Origin: Bedellia somnulentella | Lineage: Eukaryota > Arthropoda > Insecta > Lepidoptera > Bedelliidae | Direction: 5' to 3' | Assembly (NCBI GenBank): GCA_963576735.1 | Contig: OY755178.1 | Location: forward strand, 5,952,001-6,016,000 | Length of the DNA: 64,000 nt | Shown here: positions 32,801 to 45,600 of the stretch, one piece after another | Layout: each line of letters begins with the position of its first letter | Numbering within the stretch: position 1 is the stretch's first letter | Notes under the pieces: generated by a model | Seen by the model: only the letters and a program-made list of their open reading frames with translations | Databases searched by the model: none | What the model was told of the DNA's origin: nothing | Made by a program: the position numbers and the translations under genes

Positions 32801-35800
32801 TGATATTAAATCAGAGGTTTAATTAATTAAGAAGGGCCAAACACCACACTGCTGCAACTATAAGGAAGGCATTACCGCATTCGCGTACTAACTTACTACG
32901 AGAGTTTCCTCTCATAAGGGCGTTAGTTGCCTTGAGCGAGATAACAGTAAAAATTTACATATATGTGAGTTGTGGGTTTCCTGACTGACTCCATAAAACA
33001 TGTTACATAAGAAAGGTAGAATAAGTAGAAGTTCAATAACCAATCTAAAAGTATTCAAAATGAATTTATTTATTTTTCCTTTTTTGACGCAATATTATTA
33101 TTTTTCATTATTAATAATATTGATTTAAGTGAATAAATCTTACTGTACTGCGTAGCCCATCGTGTACGCTTGGCATTATCAAATTAAAACATTCCAGAGA
33201 ACTAGCAGACTTCATATTCCCGAACCAAGTGAAGCACGTTCCGGACATCTTTGCTATCGGTACACAAGAGTCGTACTCTGAGAGGACCGAATGGGAAATA
33301 ACTATACAGGAAGCGTTGGGACCATCGCATTTGTTGTTACATTCGTATTATCTTGGTATGTGTTGTTGTTTGATATATTATACTGCAGGAAAAGATAGAA
33401 GTTGGTTTAAATAAATCTCCAGACACATCGCCTTAGTCGCCTCGTATGCTATCTGCGGGATGAAATGGGGTAGTACTATTGCTAACCTACTACACTACGT
33501 ATTTATCCCTGTGCGTGTAATTTCTGTTCCTGTAGATAAAAGTGTTCATAAAGTAAAGACATATATTATTGAATCATCAAAATACAGCACAAAATTAGAA
33601 GATAAGAAAGAAAAATAAGTTTATGCAAATAATATACATAACGATAATTGAGGAATACTACAAATTTTCATATACATAACAGGCTGCCAAATAAGTTCTG
33701 GCAAAGCATATATGCCTTGTATCTTGCTGGGAACGATAGCTGCTGCAAGCTTGTTCAAATAACATTAAAACTTTATGCTTGATATAATGTATTTTCTACC
33801 AACCAACCCCCACATAGCCAGTGTAGTTGACGTAAATTCTTCTTCTTATTCTTAATTAGTTCTTCTTTTTTAACTTCTTTTCACTGTATGATATAGATTT
33901 TTTGTAGTATGTGTAAAAAGGCAAATAAAATCTTTTTATTTATTTATTTACTCTATACAGTGTAAGCTTGAGCCACACCATGGTGCCATGTATGGGCTGT
34001 CAGGAATTAATGTAGCGTAAATATAAACAAAGAAAACAATTCGAAATTACCATTACCATCTATTAACATTTCTTTTCATACCAAATTTATAATTTTTACA
34101 TACATACATACATATACTCACGGCTATAAATCCCTAAAAGGGGTAGCCAGAGCTGAGAAATAATAAATTCCTCAGCCACTTTTGGAGTTGAGTGGGGAAA
34201 AGATGGTAGTACAAAGGTTGTTGGTGATGGGTCTCCAACCGCATCGCCCAAAAATCCCTTAAAAAGCCCCAAGTCCGTTAGTCGCCTCTTACGTACACCC
34301 ACCGGAAGAAATGGGGTAGTGCTATTCTAAGCCGACACTACACAGCTATAATTATAATTTATATAATTATAATTTTTGGTCAAGTAAATACAATATATTA
34401 TATTATTTCAACACCCAACTGCAATAAATGTACACACACACCCATGTAGGGCTTGACAGTTCTTATCAATCAGGAATAAGGACGTGACTAGGTAAAAATC
34501 AGAAAAGCAGTGGATTTTGGGCGATGCGGTTTAAAAACCATCACCAACGATACTCTATTTCTACCATCTTCCCCGCTCAACTTCCAAAAGTGGCTGAGAC
34601 ATTTCTCACTCTAAAGCTCTGACTACCCCATTCAGGGATTTATAGCGGTGAGTGTATGTATGTTATAATTAAGTAATGCCTCTAACTTACTGCAAAGTAA
34701 ATACTAGTCTGTCCGAATAGGTCCGACTATGCACAAACTATAGTATTACAAGATCGTGTATTTAATACAATGTAATTGTTTAGTTGTACCCTCATTTATT
34801 TGATTCTGAACCACTTTCTTTATCCTAGTATATCTTTATTTCAGGAACCCTCCACCTAGCAATATTTATCCGTCGAGACCTAATATGGTTCTGTTCGCTC
34901 CCTGAAGATGCAAGCCTTTCAGTTCGGCCTGGCACGGCTTTCCGAACTAAGGGGGCGGTGGCCATCTCCTTCGCCTTATTCGGTTCAACTTTCCTCTTTG
35001 TCACTGCCCATCTTACTGCACACCAGGAGAAAGTTAAAGAGAGAGTATCTGATATCAAGAGGATTATTCGATCGATAGATCTGCCTAAAAATTTGCCGTG
35101 TCGGCATAAGAATAAAGGTATGTTTTCGTATTTTTTTAAAGTGCAGTGTCTAAGGACAATGTGGGTACTCTGAAAACCAGGTTACAAAAGTGTCTCATGA
35201 TGTTCAGAAGTATTAGTACCTCTGCCATTCCTTCGAAAATATATGGCGTGAAAGATCCAGTTGTATTTCTTTTTTAAAAGGATATTAGAAACAAGCTGTG
35301 TAGTGTCGGCTTAGAATAGCACTACCCCATTTCTTCCGGTGGGTGTACGTAAGAGGCGACTAACGGACTTGGGGCTTTTTAAGGGATTTTTGGGCGATGC
35401 GGTTGGAGACCCATCACCAACAACCTTTATTTTACCATCTTTTCCCCACTCAACTTCCAAAAGTGGCTGAGGAATTTATTATTTCTCAGCTCTGGCTACC
35501 CCTTTTAGGGATTTATAGCCGTGAGTATATGTATGTATGTATGTATTAGAAACAATAGATTAATTTAAAAAAAGCTCGAAAGTAAAGAATAAATAAAGGA
35601 AGGAAAAATTTCGACACAGGCGGGATTCGAACCCGCCTGTGAATTATATGATAGTTAGGCGTTTTCAACATTTGCATTCTATCTGAAAAGATAGAAAAGT
35701 GGCCTTCCGAATTAATAAAAAAAAATAAAAAAAATTCGGAGGTAGGAAACGCAAACACTACTAAAACGTGTAAAAGAAATAAAGGATAGAAGAATTTCGC

Positions 35801-38800
35801 GATGGCTGCCATTGACACGGTAGCTCAATTGGCAAGAGCGACGGGGGCGTATACCCGAGGTCGCGGGTTCGAATCCCGCCTGTGTCGAAATTTTTCCTTC
35901 CTTTATTTATTCTTTATTTATTAGTAATAATCCCCGCATGAGGTTTTCATGAACAAAAAGATTTAAATTAAAGCTCGAAAGGTTCGCTTAGGCACTTAAG
36001 GTGTGAGTATGTGTATAAATGTTTGTATGCTGTACTGTTAAATGCATAACTGCTTCGTTCAAGTTTAGTACTATTAGTCTTAGTCTGCGTTGGTAGTATA
36101 GAGTTATAAATTTTCTTTATTAATTTTAAATGAAATAACAAAATGTTTATTTATATTCAAGTTGACAACTCCTTAAATATGACCCGTACGGTTTGAAAAA
36201 AATAGGGTTGTTTATATGAATACTAACGATCAACGCTTTTTACATACATACATGCGGCTATAAATCCCTTAAAGGGGTAGCCAGAGCTAAGGAATTAGAA
36301 ATTCCTCAGCCACTTTTGGAAGTTGCGTGGGGAAAAGATGATGAAATAAAGGTTGTTGGTGATGGGTCTCCAACCGCATCGCCCAAAAATCCCACAGAAG
36401 CCCCAATACCGTTAGTCGCCCCCGGAAGAAATGGGATAGGGCTATTCTTAGCCTACACTACATAGCTCAACGCTTTTTAATTACTTTATATTGATTATCT
36501 TTGACCTTTATTTTAAAAAATCGCATTTTATACGCCTTGCACGACCAGTCAGGTATGTTGGTTCCAGTTTTCGCATCTATTTTACATTGCTGCTTCGCTC
36601 TCATTGTAGGAAATAACATTATGGTGCCTAAAGCCTGTCTCAATCGTGCTATCTAACACAAACTTTTAATTTCTACCAAGTAGCTCCTTTGACTAAAGCA
36701 CTCAAATAAACAATCACACTCATCACATTCGCTGTGTAGTGTCGGCTTAGAATAACACTACCCCATTTCTGCCGGTGGGTGTTCGTAAGAGGCGACTCAC
36801 GGTATTGGGGCTTTTAAGGGATTTTTGGGCGATGCGGTTCGAGACCCATTACCAACAACCTTTATTTTGCAATCTTTTCCCCACTCAACTTCCCAAAAGT
36901 GGCTGAGGAACTTCTAGTTCCTTAGCTCTGGCTACCTCTTCTAGGGATTTATAGCCGTGAGTATATGTATGTATGTCCGTTCGTCTTAAGTGGTTACAGA
37001 CGTACTAAAACTTCTGAAAATAACGTGACATTTCTGTCATCTGTATTCAGAGTAATCTCTTTTTGTCCTGACATTCACGTGATTGAATGTAGGTACCACT
37101 TCCTTCCTCCACTTTTCAATTTTTCCCTCACCCTAAACAGCCTTCAAAATTAACGAAGCCAATGTGGATGGTAATGTGACTAATGTCTGTAGAGAAAACG
37201 CAAAAACGCGGACGTCCGAAGTGTGACAATTAATAGAAAATGTATAAAAATATTTATGAAGCTTGAAAAGTTTGCCAGGATCCAAAAAAATATATTTCCT
37301 GCTTATTCCAATGATAACTTATGGTAATTAAAGAATAAGTAAAGGAAAGAAATATTTCGACACAGGCGGGGATCGAACCCGCGACCTCGGGTAAACGCCC
37401 CGAAAAGAGCGTCGGGGCGTTTACCCGAGGTTGCGGGTTCGATCCCCGCCTGTGTCGAAATTTTTCTTTCCTTTATTTATTCTTTAATTATTAGTAATAA
37501 TCCCCACATGAGGTTTTCATGAACAAAAAGATTTAGATAACTTATGGTGTGAATATATATATGTATGTATGTATGGTTTTTCAGATGTCACAAACAATTT
37601 CGACTACGTGTTTTGGTGCGGTGATTTAAATTTCCGGTTGGGAGAGCCGCGGGCGGCCGTTCTCAGGTGGATTGAGGAAACAGAGGTATTTTCATAAGTT
37701 TAAATAGTGCAATAATATATTATATGATTCAAAAAAACATTTTCAATCTGGTTTTCTCTCTTCGATTAAAGTGTGCAAGAGTAATATAATATTATAGTAC
37801 GAAAACGAAGCCAATGTTAAGTATATGGATATTTTATAAACCGATATTTGCGTTACGTAAACCCCGCAGTTGTGAGCAAAAGATACATAATGGTTATGAA
37901 TCATTATGTTTCAAAAGAGTATGTATTTTAATGTTTTATCTTACATCATCACCATAGATCGGATAATCGGATGCATATTTACCTAAAGTTGACCGGCGGC
38001 TTAGTATGGAAAGCACTTCTTTATCGTAAAGATTTTGGGATTTCGGAATTGATGCATTTAATGTTCGGAATATAGAATTAAATGTATTTTCAATACGTTT
38101 GTAGTGTTTTCTATTACAATATATTATTTGTATGTACATTACTTGTATGGAAAAAACCCAATGTTTCGGGATGAATACCGTTAGCGTTTTGGTTATAAAT
38201 ATAATTGAATCACACTCAAATAAAGGTTTTTAAATGAGGAGCCGTAATTATTTGCGTTGAGAACAATATTTGAATAACATTGTAAAGCTTGTTGTTGTGC
38301 TAGTATATATAAATTTGTGCCAGTTACATCAGTAGATGTGGAAAGATCATTTTCTATATTTAAATGGATCTTAAATGTTAAAAGAAATGACACTGACTAT
38401 TGAAAATTTGGAGAAAATTAGTGTTATTTATTGCAATTCTTTAGATGTCAATAGAGTTAGCACTAAAGAAGAGTCACAGGAATCTGACGAAAAACCATCA
38501 TGTTCAACACAAACATCAGATTCCAGTGACCAAATCATAGAGATAGATAGTGATTAAGATTGTTATCAAAACACTATGTATATATTATTTTCTTCTTCTT
38601 TAACTTAAGAGTTCAACTCAAAAAGGTGGAGCAACTTTATTTAATACAAAAAATAATGTATTTTTGTCTTTTTTTAGCACATGCTACCTTTTTTCTTTCA
38701 CCTTTCAAATACTTAATACATATTTGCATCGACGTTTAAAATTCAGTTTGAGTGCAGATGCTTGCGAATATCCATTATGAATTATGATGTTCGAAGCTTA

Positions 38801-41800
38801 GTAGCTAGTTATTTTATAAAAAATATTTATTATAAATTAATATTATAATTTGATAGGTAGGTAACCAACTAACTCGTAAATTCGTTATTTGTTTTATATC
38901 CGATTAGTTCAAAATCCCTGTTTTTTTTCGAATCCCTACATTGAAAAAGACAATTCCGAAAGAAGAGGCCGTCTCCATATTTTCTTTGCCAAAAAATAAG
39001 TTTAGGTAAATATGCATCCGATTATCCGATCTATGATCAGCACCTTAAAATCGTTGCTTTGCAATTTTCAAAAACAATCTCATAATAATAAATATAATTA
39101 TTTCAGTTTCCTCTACCATCACATTTACCTCCGGGAATTCTTCACGCCGATCAACTCACAGCCGTGTTAGAAGATGGCGCTGCTTTCAGAGATTTTAGAG
39201 AAGCGCCTATTACATTTCCGCCGACCTATAAGGTGAGTATTTGTATGCCGTGTAGTGCCTGATTAGAATGTCACTAGCCCTTTCTACCCTATCAACTTCC
39301 AAATGTGGCTGAGGAGTTTCCAGCACTGAAGCTCTGGCTACCCCTTTTTGGCTACCCTTTTTATAATAAAATGTTCTAAGGTGATTCCGTGGCAAACACT
39401 GGTTATTTTATTTGTAAATTTTATTGGTTACATATAAAGTATTTACAGTTCTCCAAAATTAATAATGCGCATGCAGATCTTCGATGAACTTGCATTTTGC
39501 AACTTATCTGAAAGTAATATCATGTGTTCTCAAACGAAAACAATTCGGGCGGGCGGCGGCTGTCGCCGGGCAGTCAAAGGTCCGTCAATGTCAATCGTCT
39601 TTCTTTACATATTGTTGGTGACCGCAGGTGTTCTCTTTGTGTGGAATTATATAAAGCTGCTATCATACACCCTTCTTGGGTTGGTTTTCAAATGTGAATT
39701 TAATTTTAACTTTAATGGAGCGAAGGTCCATTTACCCCGTCTTTTGTAATTGGGCTTGTCACAGAACTCCTCCTAAACGGTTGATCCGATCACAGCCAAA
39801 TTTTACATGATGGTTCAAGACATCAAGGAAAAGGTTTTTAAAGTACTAAACAATTTTCGAAGTAAATCAATCTAACAAAGATTGAAGCATATTCGCAACC
39901 GTGTGGATATCCTTGCATTTTGGACTTATCAGCTACGTCCACACTGTGCCTTTTTTTGTTCAATAAGGGCATGCGTCATAGCGCAGTCAACAGCGCACGT
40001 GAGGCATGCCCTTAATGCATGCGCGATGACAGTTGAAAGCGGAGCGCGCGCTGTGTTGCATTGCAAGTTATCCGGAGTCGGGTGGATTTCTGTGCGTCAT
40101 AGCGTTCAACAACAAGATGGTGGACGAAGAAAAAGATTTAACATTAAGTTTTTTTGAAGATTACAGAAGTTTTCCACAACTCTGGGATCCTGACAATAAA
40201 CTTTACACGAATAAAGTAAAGAGGAACGATGGTTTTTTTTTCTGGAATTTCTTATGACCAAGTAAGCTGCATATATTCCCCCAAGTAAAATATTGTCGTC
40301 GCACATGTTTCCAACAGAAACTCAAACTACGAATAAAGTATGGTGTTGGTTTCAATTAACGCATTCACTTATTGTAAGCGTCAATTGAAAGTTGAATAGA
40401 AAGATGAAGACGAAAGTTGAAGATGAAAAGGCACAGTGTGGACGTAGCTATTCAACATCACAAAAATTGACATGGAATCATCGAATCAAATTCCGTTACT
40501 AATAAATTATGACATGCACTTAACCACTCTATATACATATTGTCTCCCGACGCTCGGGCACACGATCGTTGCCGAATAGTGACGAAGATTTCTATGCGCA
40601 TTATTAATTTTGGAGAACTGTACATTAGTAATGATTTTGAACTATTGGTTTTTTGTTAGTTTTTATTCGAAAGAGATTATATGTTAGTTTAAGCTTTAAC
40701 GATAAAAAAGTATTCAAGATAGTTTTTATCTATTTTTATTTAGTTAAGTAATTTCTAATGATCGTGAAACAGTTATCTTTTTTAAATATTATCATCCTTT
40801 TCATTTATTATATCATTCCCTCATTGATCAGTACCTGTGCATCTCAAATTTCACAGACCGCATTTAGATGAATTGATAGATTATCTTTGTGGTCGTAAAT
40901 AGCAACTTCGAAGCTGTGAGCGCTCACATTGACACATCAAAATGAATTTGATCTTTGTAGAAAGACTACATAGCTATCTTTTAAGGTTGGCAAAAAAGCT
41001 ATTCAGATAAAAATCTAGGGTAATAAAGGTACTTAAAGTAGTAGAACCTACTATGCACCTGACCTACAATAATTATGTTGTATGATTGTTTTTACACTAC
41101 GAAGCTGTTCCATTAAATAGACATACTAGTTACAGTCTGTTCACAGTTATTATACCTCTAGACTTAAGACATTTTTTCTGGCGCTACTCTGAATCCTTAT
41201 CGGCATGATATAGATGATATTCTATAGGTGAAGATTCGTAAATGCCATTGTGTATTCTTAATTAGTATTATATTGTTTGTATTAGTCTGTTCATGTATTA
41301 GTTGTTTGTATTAATCTTCCATAGAAAATAAAATAAAATCCTTGAAATAATATCGAAAGCAGTAAAAAAAAAGCAAAGAACAACAATGAGTACTTGACAT
41401 GAAATAAAAATGAATGTCAGAGGTTAAATATATGTGAACGGACTGCAGGTATGCAAGTTTCTGCTGTCGCTAATAATGGCGATGATGTAAGCTAGTGTCA
41501 ACTATGTTCTCTTCAAGAACTTCTCTTTTAAGAGAACTACACGTGCAGTTTAATGATCGGTATTCGACTATAAATTACAGTTTGATTAAAGAACATCCTT
41601 TGTTGATATCAAAGAATAATAATACATATATATTGTCAACGTCAATTTGATCACGGCCCTTCACAATAAATAGAAGCGTATATGCTCGTGTGTTAAGCCA
41701 AATAAATTGATCTTGTGTGTAATACTTTTTTTATTGATTTAATGTGTTTAGAATGCATAATTTTCTTTTGCACTTTTCTTCCATATAAACTATAAGTTTG

Positions 41801-42601
41801 TCAAATTTTATACTCCTCGCAAACGCATTTTTCGTACAAAATATTTTTTTTTCTTCACGTATTAAGATATAGATGTTACGGCTAATAGCCGAAGTGCGGC
41901 TGCACCTAGGTTTAGCCGGCTAAAACTAGGTGCAGCCAAGGGTGGTTGGCTAATCCTAGCTATAGCCTGCTGATTTCGGCTACACCTAGTTTTATCCATT
42001 GTCATATCGGCTGAAACTAGTAGTAGCCAAATCCCAGTGGCTAACGTTGGTTCCATCGTGAATCGTAGGTACCTGTAATGGCAGGTCTTCCGCCCACCAC
42101 CCGCTCTACTCTGCCAGCGTCCCGGTTCGCTCCCGAACGCGTCTCTTCGCTCTGTGACACCGTGCAAATCACTCGTCCTTTTTCTCTTGTTAATACTAAA
42201 ATTTAATTGGCTGCTAATGAAGATTTGTCAGTTACTTGAATAATGATCAGTATTTGAAATTTATTTAAGAAGTTAAAGAGGCGAAAATGTCTGCAAAACG
42301 TTCAACGTTACAATATCGCCGTCTAAAACGATTCGATGTGTGTTGTATTGGTGACGTTGAAAAATTAAATATACCTGTATCAAGATCTGTTCAAAATACC
42401 GATAATCTCAAATACTACGTCAAGAATGAAGAAATGTTTTACGTTCTTCACGAAATACACGTGAGTATCGGACACAGCGGAAGAAATAGAATGATTGTAG
42501 AATCTAAAAAAAAGTACGCTAATAATTTTTGTTATCGTTTTTTTTTGAAGAAAATAATTAATTAATGTTTTGTTATTAAAATTTTCAGTTTTTTATGTTA
42601 T

Positions 42602-42645
<44 letters not shown>

Positions 42646-45600
42646 TTTTATTGTTCAAAAAATTGTTTTTTATTTTTACTTAGGAAGAAAAGTTTAAACC
42701 AACTTTAGCCACTGGGATTTGGCTACAACTAGTTTTAGCCGATATGACAACGGATAAAACTAGCATAACATAAACGTTCACGCCGTTTTATCCCCGAAGG
42801 GGTTGGCAGAGGTACCAATACTCCTGAACTCACATGGCAAGCGCCATCTAGTTTCCAGAGAAGGTACCCACGTTTTGCTTAGACAGTGTACTCACGTGAT
42901 AGGGGGCAGGCCTATCGCCGTTTTGTACGAATACACTGTCACATGACTAAGTACAACTCAGCCATGTGGGTTTCCTCACGATGTTTTCCCTCACCGTTAG
43001 CAACCATGATAAATTAACCACACATATGACTTTAGAAAAGACAAATTGGTGTAGGCCCGTCCCAGGATTGGAACTCACGCCCTTCTGTTTTCTATATAAA
43101 TGTTTATGTTTTATGTTTTCTTCGGATAAAACTAGGTGTAGCCGAATTCAGCCGGCTAAAGCTAGGGTTAGCCAACCACCCTTGGCTGCACCTAGTTTTA
43201 GCCGGCTAAACCTAGGTGCAGCCGCACTTCGGCTATTAGCCGTAACATAGATACCAACCGTAATACATTGTTCCACTCTTTCTATAATTCCAGTACGACC
43301 CAGGAAGTCAGCAGTTCGACACGTCAAGCAAACAAAGAGCGCCGGCCTACACCGACAGGATATTGTTCAAAACTAGGAACACTTCTAATAGTAATACGTC
43401 GGCGTTCTCAGGTAAATGTCGTCTTTAATTACGTGGTTGCTATTTGTAATTGCGAATTTGTTTCAAGGAGTTTTATGAGATAATAATGGGATTGGCTGTG
43501 GATAAGAGTTTTCTGAATGAAAAGTACTGAGAAAAATTGGGGTCCACTAATTATTTTTTCGTTATAAAACCTTACGTTTATATTCATGCTTACCAATGGT
43601 TTAATAATTTGAAAGAAAGAAAGAAAGAAAACATTTATTCATAACCAAAGGAACACTATAAATATATATATATATATGACAGTCATCTTAAAAATAAATA
43701 AAACAACATCCAAGTTAAACAACAACAAAAAAATACACAATGAATATATTAACAATGATTAAAACAAAACAAATTCAATTAAGCTTGTTACATGTTTATG
43801 CCCCTTAGCTATGAACTGGTCACTGACTCAGCATAATGCTGCCTATGTGTTCAGGACAACAACGGCAACGCTGATTTTCAGCCAGTGCCAATGTGTGGTC
43901 GACCTACAAACTAATAAATATTGGGTTTGGTTGTATTCTTGTTTATAAAATGGTTTGTATTCTCCTTGCACACAATATGAGGTTATGGACCTTTAATGGA
44001 AGTTAAACACATCTAAATACGCAATTCGCCTACTCATAAATATATTTAATGCGTACATTACAATACATGTGCATATTTATATATACATACAAATATTTAA
44101 TAATATATATGCGTTATTATGTAAGGTAAATAAATATATTTAGAACAAAATAAATAGAAATCAAGTATAAACACGTAAAAAAGATATGTTTCAAAAAGTT
44201 TACAGTTTTAATTTGGTACTTTTATTATTACATTAGTGCGAGGCAAGACTGTCCATTTGCCAGTCACTGGGTCCGTGTGCACGCACATGTAGGGCCTGCA
44301 AATATTCGAAATATTTTGATATTCGAATATTCGACTTTTTTCTTGGTAATATTCGAATTATTCGAATAATAAAAAAAGGCATCGACTGCTATTATAATCA
44401 GGTTTTTTATTGCCAGTGTAACTTAGGGTGACTTGCCGATGCGAGAAAAAACAGCGCTTAAGCTAAACTGACTTTTGGGCTACAGAGGAAACGTCAAAAA
44501 CAGCGAGATTTAGCACGCAGTTTAGTCTAATTTCTCTGAATCAAAAACAAATCTTAGTTTAAACAATCAGAATTTGGCCGCTAAGGTACAACCGCAGTCT
44601 TACTTATTAAAACACAGTCTTACAAATAAAAAAAATAACAAGTAACTCACTTAGAATCTTTGATGTAAATATTAAATCACTCGAAATAAGTGTAAAATTC
44701 TAAATATTATTTTTGGTTCTTCGTAACGTCATTCACATCCATACGACACACATTGCAAAGTTAAGTACCTACATTACAAAATATAAAGATTGAAAAGAAA
44801 AATATTCAACTAAGAAACTATAAAAACAATTATTCATGAGATCAAACTTTGCATAAATAATATAAAATATGTTTTAGGACTATAAATTAACGTTTTCCTT
44901 GATAGTGCGACCTGAGGAAACTCAGAGCGTCCAGGGAGTCATCTTTTAAGGAACACCTTAAGTGGTTACAGATATATTTTGCGGATGAGAACACTTTTCA
45001 CACTCTACACTTGTAGGTGGTATACACATGAGGAAGTCATATGCTTGGCTCAAATATATTTGTCTAGGTCCTCCTCTGTCAATTAGCGCCATTTGCATTC
45101 GCACTGACGTTTCCAATTCCTCTCTATCTGATACATTAGCGGTAGATGTCGAAGGAGTTGCTGAAACGGTGTTATCTATCTGTCTTTAAAGCTCATTTCA
45201 GGTTCGTCTGCTTCCCGGTCTCGCTGTGTTCCCGAAAATGAATTAAGGCCATATCATCTTCGTCATCATCTTGGTCCTGTCTTTTAACGTAGTATTTCTC
45301 GTTGATTTCGATGATTACTTCAACGATAGTGTTATTTCCTGGTGATGGAAAGTAAGACGAAGCTGGCTCTGCGTAATATTTACTGGGATTGTGCAGATAT
45401 TTCAAAGTGCAGATTAGGTTTTTCAGGCGTCTTTGAGCAATCCTTTCCTTGAGAGCTATAAGAATCTGTCACTAATAAAGCTGTTTGTCGCTTGAAGTTT
45501 CGCAACCATGAATTGCAGTGCTGTTTCTGCAGTAAGCAGATTTGCTTTTTCTTGACAGAGCGCCTCTACTGTTGCCTTTACAATATTGAGTGAAGTAGAC

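Larger units (their letters stand above)
41874..43247 (+). mobile_element. Ginger-like DNA transposon remnant with ~175-bp TIRs
   Basis: Starts TGTTACGGCTAATAGCCGAA and ends with its complement, flanked by TAGA (41870-41873, 43248-43251). Left arm 41874-42052; right arm 42699-42750 plus 43123-43247, interrupted by a SINE-B. The arms are full of GGCTA/TAGCC motifs. ORF 42287-42565 encodes [21 protein letters not shown], the start of a retroviral-type integrase zinc-binding region like that of KRBA2-type proteins; the catalytic core is missing. TGTNR ends, a 4-bp TSD and an integrase fit Ginger elements; a 6-bp ATAGAT duplication would be the alternative reading. Confidence 0.8.

Noticed and set aside
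35819..35887. Cloverleaf-like tRNA gene
   Set aside because: D-, T- and acceptor arms pair, but the anticodon arm is irregular, the sequence continues into a SINE body with a 12-bp TSD, and related heads recur at 37412 and 23684. It is a SINE head.
42287..42565. Host KRBA2-like gene
   Set aside because: The frame covers only the start of an integrase region and lies between the TIRs of a transposon.
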